Shown piece after piece: positions 34,482-42,430 of a stretch of 64,000 bases of DNA. A program made the position numbers and the translations under genes. The stretch spans positions 93,932 through 157,931 of the forward strand of contig JAJQRA010000014.1 in the NCBI GenBank assembly GCA_046533095.1. Reading direction: 5' to 3'. Each line of letters opens with the position of its first letter. The stretch's first letter is position 1. The notes beneath the pieces are model-generated. The model was not told the origin of the DNA. It was given only the letters and a program-made list of their open reading frames with translations, and made no database searches. This DNA is from ZAX-1 sp046533095 (GTDB lineage: Bacteria > Bacillota > Clostridia > Lachnospirales > Lachnospiraceae).

Positions 34482-36524
34482 ATGAAAAGAAAACTTTTAA
34501 AAACCATGTTAGGTGTAACGATGGGGTTCGCACTGGTTATCGTGCTGATATCTGTACTTCAAATGGAGCACCAGAAAGCGAATGTAGACAAGACAAATAC
34601 GGAAGTGTCCGAAAAGCTGGGTGCAGAAATAAAGACGCGGTTAGAGGAGACTAATTTACAGGTTGCGCGGGACTTTTCCGCAGTTTATGCAGAACGGATT
34701 AATCAAAATTTCAAGAACATCAGAGAAAATGTAGAAACGATAGCCAATGCGGTAGGCGTATTGCATCAAAATGGCAGCCTGACAGAAGCAGGATCCCAAG
34801 ACGACGGTTCAACGGGAGCGGAGGTGGATGATAATGTGGGGCTGATGCAAGGTGCGACAAGGCAGAGCGTGAAAGCAGAATTTTCTGCGATAAAGGGTAT
34901 TCGCCAATTGATCAATACATTGCCGACATATGACCCGAAGAATCTGGATGCGTTGGACATTTATATTACGACACAGAGCGGCATGTGTTTAGATGGAACA
35001 GACGGATCGGGCTTTGTGGGGATTGCAGAAGGGGAATATGCAGATCTGCGGGAAACGGAATGGTATCAGCGGAGCAAGGAGCAGCCGTATTATTGGGCCA
35101 GCATTTTTACAGGGGCGGCTTCGGGAAAAGAAAAAATTACGTGTGCAGTTCCTGTTTACGGGGAAGATGGTCGTTTTATCGGGGTAACGGCGGGAGATAT
35201 TACCAAAGCCTATATTGGTGAAACCGTTTTAAACATAAAAAACAGCCAGATTGACTATATTATCTTGTATAACGAAAACAATGAGCTGATGATCAATGTC
35301 AATGATTATCCGGATATAGAAAACCTTCAGGTTTCAAACGATGTTGTAACGAAAGGCGAGAATCTGATTTCGTTTATTGAACTTCCGGAAAATGGCTGGA
35401 AATTGTGCTTGATTTTTCAAGAGAAGGCGATTCAGGAGGTTACACAGTATGCGGCTGAGTCGATAGCCGGCAATGGGGAGGTGGTTTCTAAAATCCTATC
35501 CGATACGATCCGCAACAGTATTTTGCTCTTTGTAGTGATTGTGGTATTGTGTGCATTGCTGGTATTTTTTGTTGTCACCGTTATGGCGGGCAATATTGTA
35601 AAACCGCTAAAAAAACTGACGGAAGAAGTAAAATCCATTGGCGCGGGTAACCTAGACCAGATCATTGAAATCGATAGCAAGGATGAGATTGGGGAATTGG
35701 CGGATGATTTTAATGAAATGACGCAAAAGCTGAAAGCACATATAGAAAATGCGAAGAATATGGCTTCCGATAAAGAGCGCATTATGGCACAGTTTAATAT
35801 TATGCGGCAGATTCAAAAGAACATGCTGCCTTTGGCGTTTTCCGATTCGAATGATAGAAAGGAGTTTGAAGTTTGTGCTAAAATTGTAATGTCAAATGAG
35901 GGAGGGGGAAATTTCTATGATTTCTTTTTCGTGGATAAGCAGCATTTGTGCATTGTATCAGGAGATACATCGGGTAGTGGGCTTCCTACTACGCTTATGG
36001 CGGTGGTGGCTAAGACCCATATTAAAAATTATGCGGGCATGGGCTATTCGCCAACGCGTATTTTGGCGGAAGCAAACAATCAATTAAGCTATAAAAATGA
36101 TGCAGGGCTTCAAGTAAAGGTCTTTTTGGGAATCTTAGACTTGACCTCGGGACAGTTTGACCATGTAAATGCAGGCCAGCCGGATCCCCTATGGAAACAT
36201 TCGGGAGCTGCCTTTGTACCGCTAGCAACAAAACAGTGCTTCGCACTGGCCAGTATGGAAAATATCCCCTACCTAAGCCAGTCAGTCCGACTAGTACAAG
36301 GAGATATCCTGCTCCTTTATACACAGGGCGTGCCAGAAACGATAGATGCTAGAGGCAATCTGTATATGGAAAGCAACTTAAATGAATTCATAAATGGATT
36401 GGTGGGAAAAGTATATCCTTTGCAAGACATGATTGAAGAAATTGAGGCTAATTTAGATCAGTTTGCAGGTGGGGCACAGCAATTAAATGACCGTACAATT
36501 GTGGCATTAAGATATTTTGGATAA
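34482..36524 (+). CDS. Cache-HAMP-PP2C (SpoIIE/RsbU-like) protein, metal site altered
   Basis: A 680-residue membrane protein. After an N-terminal helix, residues about 30-340 form a dCache-like outside sensor; a second helix (ILLFVVIVVLCALLVFFVV) is followed by a HAMP domain (VKPLKKLTEEVKSIGAGNLD) and a C-terminal PP2C/SpoIIE domain. Family members normally read GGDFYDFF, GDxSGKG and TDGVTE. Here these are GGNFYDFF (about residue 475), GDTSGSG and TQGVPE (about 614), so two metal-binding aspartates are replaced by N and Q. Phosphatase activity is therefore doubtful. No anti-sigma or anti-anti-sigma partner is visible nearby. It starts 56 bases after the sensor-MFS gene. Confidence 0.8.
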   Translation: MKRKLLKTMLGVTMGFALVIVLISVLQMEHQKANVDKTNTEVSEKLGAEIKTRLEETNLQVARDFSAVYAERINQNFKNIRENVETIANAVGVLHQNGSLTEAGSQDDGSTGAEVDDNVGLMQGATRQSVKAEFSAIKGIRQLINTLPTYDPKNLDALDIYITTQSGMCLDGTDGSGFVGIAEGEYADLRETEWYQRSKEQPYYWASIFTGAASGKEKITCAVPVYGEDGRFIGVTAGDITKAYIGETVLNIKNSQIDYIILYNENNELMINVNDYPDIENLQVSNDVVTKGENLISFIELPENGWKLCLIFQEKAIQEVTQYAAESIAGNGEVVSKILSDTIRNSILLFVVIVVLCALLVFFVVTVMAGNIVKPLKKLTEEVKSIGAGNLDQIIEIDSKDEIGELADDFNEMTQKLKAHIENAKNMASDKERIMAQFNIMRQIQKNMLPLAFSDSNDRKEFEVCAKIVMSNEGGGNFYDFFFVDKQHLCIVSGDTSGSGLPTTLMAVVAKTHIKNYAGMGYSPTRILAEANNQLSYKNDAGLQVKVFLGILDLTSGQFDHVNAGQPDPLWKHSGAAFVPLATKQCFALASMENIPYLSQSVRLVQGDILLLYTQGVPETIDARGNLYMESNLNEFINGLVGKVYPLQDMIEEIEANLDQFAGGAQQLNDRTIVALRYFG

Positions 36525-36529
36525 AGATG

Positions 36530-36558
36530 TTGAAATTTGTTTATTTTTGTATTATAAT
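36530..36558 (+). promoter_or_regulatory. Promoter of the chemoreceptor gene
   Basis: TTGAAA at 36530-36535 and TATAAT at 36553-36558 are 17 bases apart. The mRNA leader is about 130 bases. Confidence 0.75.
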
Positions 36559-36694
36559 AACGTAAAATGGTTGTATGTCGTATTTCATGCGCTGTCCTCT
36601 TCCTTTCAATTGTGTAGAGAATGGGCGAGGCGCAAGAATTAGTAGGCGCAAAAAATGAAGCATGCAATATTAAAATTTAAGGAGGAAGTCCATT

Positions 36695-38389
36695 ATGGGA
36701 AAATTATTCAAGAACTACTCTATTAGTAAGAAGATCACGATTTCATTCATGATAGTGATTTTATTTGTTGTAATACTTGTGGCAGTATCTACCATTGCAT
36801 TTCTTACGCTTTCAAACAAAGTAACTTTTTTCCATACAAGTTCTTATGAGAGTGCAACCTTGTCTGAGCGGGCCAGAAAAGATTTGCAGAGCATGCAAAA
36901 GAATATGGCCATTGCCGTTGCGGAGCAGGATGATACGATCATGCAGCAATATGTTGACGATGCCGTAAAGGATGCCGACAAGTTCACGGAAAAATTGAAC
37001 ACGTTGCATGCAGATGTAGATGCAGTGGATTTATTTAACAAATTGGATGCCGCATTAGCCATATCAAGCCCTTTGCGGCAACAGGTATTGGATATTCTAA
37101 AAACCGGGGATAGCACTGGAGCCTATGAGGTGTTTCAAACCACGTATCTTCCGGCTTCCGAAGCTGTAAATGACGTCATGACGGAAATTTCTGATGCTGT
37201 GGACGACCAAGCACAAGCAACGTTTGATGAGATTACCAACACCAAAAATATAGCCCTTATTCTGCTTGCCGTAGTAGCAGTCATTTCACTTGTGATTGCC
37301 ATTTATTTTGCTCGCCTCCTTACGAAGCTGCTGACCAGTCCAATCTACGAACTAGAAGCAGTAGCGAAGTCAGTGGCAGATGGTCAATTAGACGTATCTA
37401 TCCAATACGAAGGTGGGGATGAACTTGGCTCCCTTGCCGCATCCTTAAAGAAAATGCTTTCTATGTTCCAAGCCATTATGCCGGACATTGGACACTGCCT
37501 GAGTGAAATATCCAATGGCAATCTTGTGGTGCATTCGCGTGCCGAGGATCGATACAGTGGAGAGTTTTCTCAAATCCTGCAGGGAATGAAGGGACTGCGT
37601 AACAATTTTAATAATCTACTCGGACAGATTCAAAGTGCATCGGGGCAAGTACAGGCAGGTGCCCAGAATATGGCGGATGGAGCCCAGACACTTGCAGAAG
37701 GTGCTACAGATCAGGCAAGTTCGGTACAAGAAATGACAGCGATGATCAACCAGCTGACAGAACAGTCCCAACAAGATACCAAACAAGCGGAACAAGTCAG
37801 TACCGATGCCAGAAATGTCGGTGCTCAAGCGAAAGAAAGCCAGCAGCAAATGGAGGAAATGGTGCTTGCCATGAACCGGATTAGCCAAACCTCCAGTCAA
37901 ATCGAATTGATTATCAATGACATAGAAGAAATCGCCAGCCAGACAAACCTATTGTCTTTAAATGCCGCAATAGAAGCTGCAAGAGCCGGAGAAGCCGGAA
38001 AAGGATTCGCTGTTGTTGCAGATGAAATCAGAAAGCTTGCAAGCCAAAGTGCTGAAGCCGCCACCAATACCAGAAATTTAATTCAAGAATCCTTAAAGGA
38101 GATTCAAAGCGGCAACACGATTGTGCAGGGTACATCCAAAGCCCTAAACGGCGTACTGGTTGCGATGGAGTCGATCGTTGGATCAGTAGACCAGATTAAG
38201 AGTTCGCTTGATAGCCAGTCTGGATTTATGGAAGATGTCAACAATAGTGTTGAGACGATTTCATCCTCCGTGCAGGATACATCTGCGACCGCCGAGGAAA
38301 GTTCTGCCGTCAGCGAGGAACTCTTTGCACAGTCCGAGACACTTAATACGTTGGTTGGCCAGTTCCAATTGGACGCCACCCTTATTTGA
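36695..38389 (+). CDS. Methyl-accepting chemotaxis protein
   Basis: A 564-residue receptor behind AAGGAGGAAG. It has an N-terminal membrane helix (FMIVILFVVILVAVSTIAFL), an outside helical bundle of about 150 residues of the four-helix-bundle (4HB) type, a second helix (IALILLAVVAVISLVIAIYF), a HAMP region and a signalling domain. The hairpin tip reads IASQTNLLSLNAAIEAARAG, the universal receptor core that binds CheA and CheW. No C-terminal pentapeptide for CheR is evident. No other chemotaxis genes are in the window. It has its own promoter and terminator, so it is a stand-alone unit after the sensory set. Confidence 0.92.
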   Translation: MGKLFKNYSISKKITISFMIVILFVVILVAVSTIAFLTLSNKVTFFHTSSYESATLSERARKDLQSMQKNMAIAVAEQDDTIMQQYVDDAVKDADKFTEKLNTLHADVDAVDLFNKLDAALAISSPLRQQVLDILKTGDSTGAYEVFQTTYLPASEAVNDVMTEISDAVDDQAQATFDEITNTKNIALILLAVVAVISLVIAIYFARLLTKLLTSPIYELEAVAKSVADGQLDVSIQYEGGDELGSLAASLKKMLSMFQAIMPDIGHCLSEISNGNLVVHSRAEDRYSGEFSQILQGMKGLRNNFNNLLGQIQSASGQVQAGAQNMADGAQTLAEGATDQASSVQEMTAMINQLTEQSQQDTKQAEQVSTDARNVGAQAKESQQQMEEMVLAMNRISQTSSQIELIINDIEEIASQTNLLSLNAAIEAARAGEAGKGFAVVADEIRKLASQSAEAATNTRNLIQESLKEIQSGNTIVQGTSKALNGVLVAMESIVGSVDQIKSSLDSQSGFMEDVNNSVETISSSVQDTSATAEESSAVSEELFAQSETLNTLVGQFQLDATLI

Positions 38390-38444
38390 TATGAGTAGAA
38401 GATTGAGATGGATAGAAGATTGAAATAGAATAGAAGATGTAAGC

Positions 38445-38476
38445 AAAAGGAGGCATTCCAACAATGCCTCCTTTTT
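38445..38476 (+). terminator. Rho-independent terminator of the chemoreceptor gene
   Basis: AAAAGGAGGCATT (38445-38457) pairs with AATGCCTCCTTTT (38463-38475) around a five-base loop, followed by T. Confidence 0.92.
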
Positions 38477-38488
38477 AACGTCAAAGAA

Positions 38489-38525
38489 AGAATTTTGCTA
38501 CGAAAAACGCTTTGCGTTGTAGGGG
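38489..38525 (+). repeat. Dispersed 38-bp element, copy 2
   Basis: GAATTTTGCTACGAAAAACG followed by CTTTGCGTTGTAGGGG matches the copy at 30738-30777. This copy contains a small palindrome, AACGC-TTT-GCGTT. It lies between the chemoreceptor terminator and the ArsR gene. Confidence 0.6.
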
Positions 38526-38577
38526 TGCCAAACGGTTGCTGTTTTTCGATCATATACAAGGGGGAAATAGCCATTTC

Positions 38578-38859
38578 CTATTCTCGCACATGTTCTAGTC
38601 CCTGTGCAATGATGGTAAGCACATGGGCATCTAACAGGGAATAGTAAATTGTTTTGCCGTCACGGCGGTTTTTTACCAGTCGGTTTTGTTTTAAAATACT
38701 TAGCTGATGGGAAATGGCACTCTGTGACATATTTAATTCTTTTGCAATGTCATACACGCATTTCTCTTGATCTACCAAGGCGTATAAAATCTGTAATCGT
38801 GTGGGGGTGCCGAATATTTTAAAAAGTTCCGATAGGTGTTCAAATTCTTCTTGATTCAT
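38578..38859 (-). CDS. ArsR/SmtB-family metal-responsive repressor, zinc-type site
   Basis: A 93-residue winged-helix regulator. The start at ATG 38859 has AGAAGGG about eight bases upstream; a longer reading from a TTG at 38982 would add 41 residues with no ribosome site and is less likely. The recognition region reads YDIAKELNMSQSAISHQLSI. The C-terminal helix DAHVLTIIAQGLEHVRE has D, H, H and E at spacing 0, +2, +13, +16, the alpha-5 zinc ligand set of SmtB. No efflux pump or other obvious target lies next to it in the window. It faces the chemoreceptor gene tail to tail. Confidence 0.85.
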   Translation of the reverse strand: MNQEEFEHLSELFKIFGTPTRLQILYALVDQEKCVYDIAKELNMSQSAISHQLSILKQNRLVKNRRDGKTIYYSLLDAHVLTIIAQGLEHVRE

Positions 38860-39160
38860 AGGCATTCCCTTCTCGTATTGAACAGTCGCATGGAACACTT
38901 CGTGAGGTTCGGCTGAACTGAGTGGTGATAGCATTTCCTGGTTGAGTTTCGTGGCTGGTGTTTTCTTTGGTAATTGTACCAAGTTTGTTTCTAATTGTCA
39001 ATTTTTCACTTAATTTTTGCATCACGTGCGCCGTCTACGAAATGTGGTCTTGCGTATATCTTCAATTTGAGCTTTGATATATAGCCAATCAATGGAATGG
39101 AGTTTAACATGGAATTAGCAAAGAAGACAAAATATCATTCCCTTCGCTCTTTTTCGATAC

Positions 39161-39285
39161 GAAGTACCACCGCTGCTCATCCAAACCTTTGTGGAAAATA
39201 GCATAAGGCACGCTACCGGGGGCGATGACCTGCAGCTACAGATCAAGGTTGCACTGCAAGAAGCAGATGAAATGGAAACGGATGC
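39161..39285 (+). pseudogene. Remnant of a YesM-like sensor histidine kinase
   Basis: The frame encodes VPPLLIQTFVENSIRHATGG, the N-box of the ATPase domain of two-component kinases of the YesM/LytS kind. Nothing of the kinase upstream or of the G-boxes downstream is left. The fragment runs straight into the esterase remnant, as if a deletion joined the two. Confidence 0.7.
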
Positions 39286-39321
39286 AATAAAAATGGATGA
39301 AAATGATCATATACGAAGTGG

Positions 39322-40371
39322 GTGCTTGTTAAATTACCACCTCTTGCTGTTGCAAAAGATGGAACAAAAATTGCAGATGCTGTAAAATGGGAGGCGCGAC
39401 GAAAAGAAATCCTTACTTTAATGCAAGAAGAAATGTATGGAATGACCCCGTCGCCATGTGCGGTATCTGGGAAAATTCAAAAAGAAGATCTTGGTGCCTA
39501 CAGCGACAAGGCGATAGAGCGCACGATTGAACTGCAATTTAGCGCACCAAATGGAAGATATGCTTTGCCTGTGACTTTCGTGATACCAAAAGCGGTGAAG
39601 CCAAAGGCTGTATTTATCAATATTGCTTTTATGGAAAAAACAATCAATGGCAGTCGCTATTGCCCTAACTGTCCAATTGAAGAGATTATAGATGACGGAT
39701 TTGCCATTGCCATTTTTGACTATACAAGTGTAGCAAGCGATGATGGCGACTACGACAATGGAATTGCGGCGATTTTTCCGCGTGACGAAAAGACAGGGTG
39801 GGGAAAACTGGGCATGTGGGCCTATGCAATGAGCCGTGTTGCCGATTATGTGAAAACCTTGGATGAGTTTATAGATACCCCATTGGCGGCAATGGGATTT
39901 TCAAGGCTTGGGAAAACGGCTCTTTGGTGTGGAGCACAAGATGAGCGTTTTGACTATGTCATGCCTTTTGGATCGAGCACAGTCGGCGTTGGCTTTACGC
40001 GTCAGAAGAACAAACAAACCATGGAAGAAGTATAGTACCATCACTGGTTTTGCAAAAACTTTCATCAGTATAAATACGCGGATCATCTTCTGCCCTTTGA
40101 CCAACATTTTGCAGTAGCTGTCTGTGCGCCGCGCAAACTGTTGACATCGATTGCTGAAAATGATGAGTGGATCGATGTAGAAAATGAATATTTAAGCTGT
40201 ATCTTAGCAGACGAGGCATATCAACTTACAGGTGAAACGGGATTTGTGGCGCCCGATACCGAATTTCCAAAAGCCCCTACCACATTTTTGCAAAGGAGCC
40301 TTGCTATGGGTCTGCGCCACGGTACACATTTTTTAGCCGGGCAGACTGGCAGCTTGCAATGGCTTATATAA
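39322..40371 (+). pseudogene. Broken CE15 glucuronoyl esterase
   Basis: The first part encodes LPPLAVAKDGTKIADAVKWE, RRKEILTLMQEEMYGMTP and the nucleophile segment MGFSRLGKTALWCGAQDERF of the CE15 (4-O-methyl-glucuronoyl methylesterase) family. An in-frame TAG at 40033-40035 interrupts it. The same frame continues directly as YHHWFCKNFHQYKYADHLLP, then FDQHFAVAVCAPR, which carries the catalytic histidine region, to a TAA at 40369. The N-terminus is also truncated against the histidine kinase remnant, and there is no ribosome site. The ancestor would have acted on lignin-xylan esters, which hints at an earlier plant-fibre lifestyle. Confidence 0.82.
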
Positions 40372-40462
40372 ATCAATTTAGTTAAATTTTGATTTTAAAC
40401 TTCGTTTTAAAAAAAATAAAAGGAACAACGGAATTGCTGTATAAAAGTGCTTGAAAGGATAG

Positions 40463-40502
40463 AAGGAAAATCCAACATGATTGATTGGGTTTTCCTTTTT
40501 TG
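40463..40502 (+). terminator. Rho-independent terminator after the pseudogene
   Basis: AAGGAAAATCCAA (40463-40475) pairs with TTGGGTTTTCCTT (40485-40497) around nine bases, then a T-run. Confidence 0.82.
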
Positions 40503-40604
40503 GTTCACCTATTTTGAAATGCCGATACTTTTTATCCTTTCATTTAAAAGTTCTATCGCCACTTCCGGTCGCGTTAAGGGAAGTCTGCTTAAAGAATTCG
40601 GCTA

Positions 40605-40790
40605 TCCATTAACCATAAGCATGGTACGGATGTAAATGTAATCCTTACCGGAGGGGAGCTGCGCTACCCAAAAGAAGTGACGGTAGGGGACTATGCAATC
40701 CGTAATTTGCAGACGGTATATGAAAAAAAAGCATTTATGGGATGTTTCGGACTTACACCAAATACAGGAATGATGAGCGAGATTTTTTGA
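40605..40790 (+). pseudogene. Remnant of a DeoR-family sugar regulator
   Basis: The frame encodes HGTDVNVILTGGELRYPKE, VGDYAIRNLQTVYEKKAFMG and CFGLTPNTGMMSE up to TGA at 40788. This is the central effector domain of DeoR regulators (VILTGGE and FLGxxGL motifs). The helix-turn-helix start and the C-terminus are missing. It may once have controlled the neighbouring sugar genes. Confidence 0.72.
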
Positions 40791-40993
40791 ACATTTGGTA
40801 TTTTTCATTTTCGCTCAATGTTAGGATCGCCTTTCTGATCATGTGCACCGCATTCCTTTTCGTCTGAGGCATTCGTATACTACATCTTCTCATTGGGGCA
40901 TAATCATTTGTGGTATATAAGGACATTATCATATTTGAATCATAGTTGCGGTTCCGCCAATGTGTTTTGCTATACAAAAAATGGGAAAGATGT

Positions 40994-41044
40994 TATAATT
41001 GCTACGAAGTCACTTTTATGTAAAAACGCACAAAAGTGACTTCG
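40994..41044 (+). promoter_or_regulatory. Promoter -10 element and 13-bp inverted repeat before the epimerase gene
   Basis: TATAAT at 40994-40999 is followed directly by CGAAGTCACTTTT (41005-41017) and its perfect inverted copy AAAAGTGACTTCG (41032-41044), with 14 bases between. There is no good -35 hexamer at normal distance. The repeat covers the expected transcription start, the place for a repressor operator. The rest of 40791-41126 holds no gene. Confidence 0.65.
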
Positions 41045-41126
41045 TGGCAATGGAGGACTGTGAATCGTAACAGGGAATGACCATTTTTGCGTGAAAAGGC
41101 TTGCGAAAGCAGGAGAATAGGAGACG

Positions 41127-41813
41127 ATGATGTTAGAAGCATTAAAGAAACGTGTATATGAAGCAAATATGCTGTTGCCCCAATATGGGCTGGTGACATT
41201 TACTTGGGGAAATGTAAGCGAAATAGATCGCGAAACCGGCTATTTTGCAATCAAGCCAAGCGGTGTGGAATATGAAAAATTAAAACCGGAAGATATGGTT
41301 TTGATGGATTTAGAAGGAAAGGTTGTAGAGGGAAACTATAAGCCGTCATCCGATACACCGACGCACGTAGAATTATACAAATCATTTCAAAACATAGGTG
41401 GTGTAGTACATACCCATTCTCCTTGGGCAACGAGCTGGGCACAGGCAGGAAGGGGGATTCCATGCTATGGAACAACCCATGCCGACTATTTATATGGAAC
41501 AGTGCCCTGTGTTCGGAATTTGACGAAAGAAGAATTGGAGTATTACGAACAGAATACAGGGATTGTAATTGTAAAAGCGTTTGAACAAAATGACTATGAG
41601 GCAATGCCGGCAGTCCTTTGTAAAAATCACGGACCTTTTACATGGGGGAAGGATGGGATAGAAGCTGTGCACAATGCAGTGGTTGTGGAAGAGGTTGCAA
41701 AAATGGCGGCTAGATGTGAAATGATAAATCCAAAAGTAGAACAGGCGCCGAAAGAATTAATGGATAAACATTATTATCGCAAGCATGGAGCGGGTGCCTA
41801 TTATGGGCAGTAA
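41127..41813 (+). CDS. araD: L-ribulose-5-phosphate 4-epimerase family (AraD/UlaF/SgbE)
   Basis: A 228-residue class II aldolase-fold enzyme, the usual length. It converts L-ribulose-5-phosphate to D-xylulose-5-phosphate, feeding the pentose phosphate genes downstream. The zinc ligands are visible in GGVVHTHSPWATSWAQAGR (two histidines) and LCKNHGPFTWGKDG (third). The N-terminal LVTFTWGNVSEIDRETGYF and AIKPSGVEYEKLKPEDMV blocks are typical. Start is ATG 41127 or 41130 behind GGAGACG. AraD, UlaF and SgbE share this reaction; the arabinose assignment is a guess because no kinase or isomerase is nearby. Confidence 0.85.
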   Translation: MMLEALKKRVYEANMLLPQYGLVTFTWGNVSEIDRETGYFAIKPSGVEYEKLKPEDMVLMDLEGKVVEGNYKPSSDTPTHVELYKSFQNIGGVVHTHSPWATSWAQAGRGIPCYGTTHADYLYGTVPCVRNLTKEELEYYEQNTGIVIVKAFEQNDYEAMPAVLCKNHGPFTWGKDGIEAVHNAVVVEEVAKMAARCEMINPKVEQAPKELMDKHYYRKHGAGAYYGQ

Positions 41814-42155
41814 AACGAACAGCGAAGGAAGTGGAAAACAACAATAAAATGCTAGAAAAGCAACAAAAAAACAAAAAGCAAAAAGCAGGAGACAATGAAA
41901 CAATCATTGGAAATAGGCTTGACGAAACCGAGTTCTTTTGAGATAATCAATATAGCTAAAAAAAAACACAGTAGAGAAAAGAAAATATAGAATATTTATA
42001 CAAAAAGATGGCTTTGACGTTTGCAACCTATAAAGATGTATCATATTGTACAAAATTTATGCTTTAGCACGGGAGTACGCTTTGCAAACAAACCGTAGTA
42101 TACAGACCCATAAATGGAGCATGCACAAAGAATGGTGCAGGGAAGGAGTAGATTT
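41814..42155 (+). other. Gap before ptsH
   Basis: An A+T-rich noncoding stretch of 342 bases. It has candidate -35 sequences TTGACG near 42013 or TTGCAA near 42020 with weak -10 partners (TATCAT, TATTGT), and GAAGGAG before ptsH. No gene is evident. Confidence 0.5.
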
Positions 42156-42413
42156 ATGAAATCATTTACGTTTGTAATAAGGGATGAGCTTGGAATCCAT
42201 GCAAGACCGGCGGGACTGCTCGTTAAGGAAGTAAAACGGTATAGGAGCACAATTAAAATTAAAAAGGGAGACAAGACAGTAAGCGCCGAACAGTTGCTTG
42301 CAATTATGGGATTGTGCGCGAAGAAGCACGATGAAGTGGAAGTTACGGTAGAAGGGACAGACGAAGAGGCGGCCTATACTGCAATTGAAAGTTTCTTTAA
42401 CAAAAACTTATAA
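42156..42413 (+). CDS. ptsH: Phosphocarrier protein HPr
   Basis: An 85-residue HPr. GIHARPAGLLVKE carries the phosphoryl-accepting histidine at residue 15. ATG 42156 with GAAGGAG upstream gives the normal length; an upstream in-frame ATG would add 14 unrelated residues. At the place of the regulatory serine 46 (usually KSIMGVMSLG) this protein has EQLLAIMGLC, with glutamine instead of serine, so HPr kinase control may not operate here. It passes phosphate from Enzyme I, encoded next, to sugar permeases not seen in the window. Confidence 0.92.
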   Translation: MKSFTFVIRDELGIHARPAGLLVKEVKRYRSTIKIKKGDKTVSAEQLLAIMGLCAKKHDEVEVTVEGTDEEAAYTAIESFFNKNL

Positions 42414-42430
42414 AAGAGGGGTACAGCTTT

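Noticed and set aside
39191..39385. 64-residue small protein starting at 39191.
   Set aside because: Its start is the middle of a histidine kinase N-box, so it is part of a gene remnant and not a gene in its own right.
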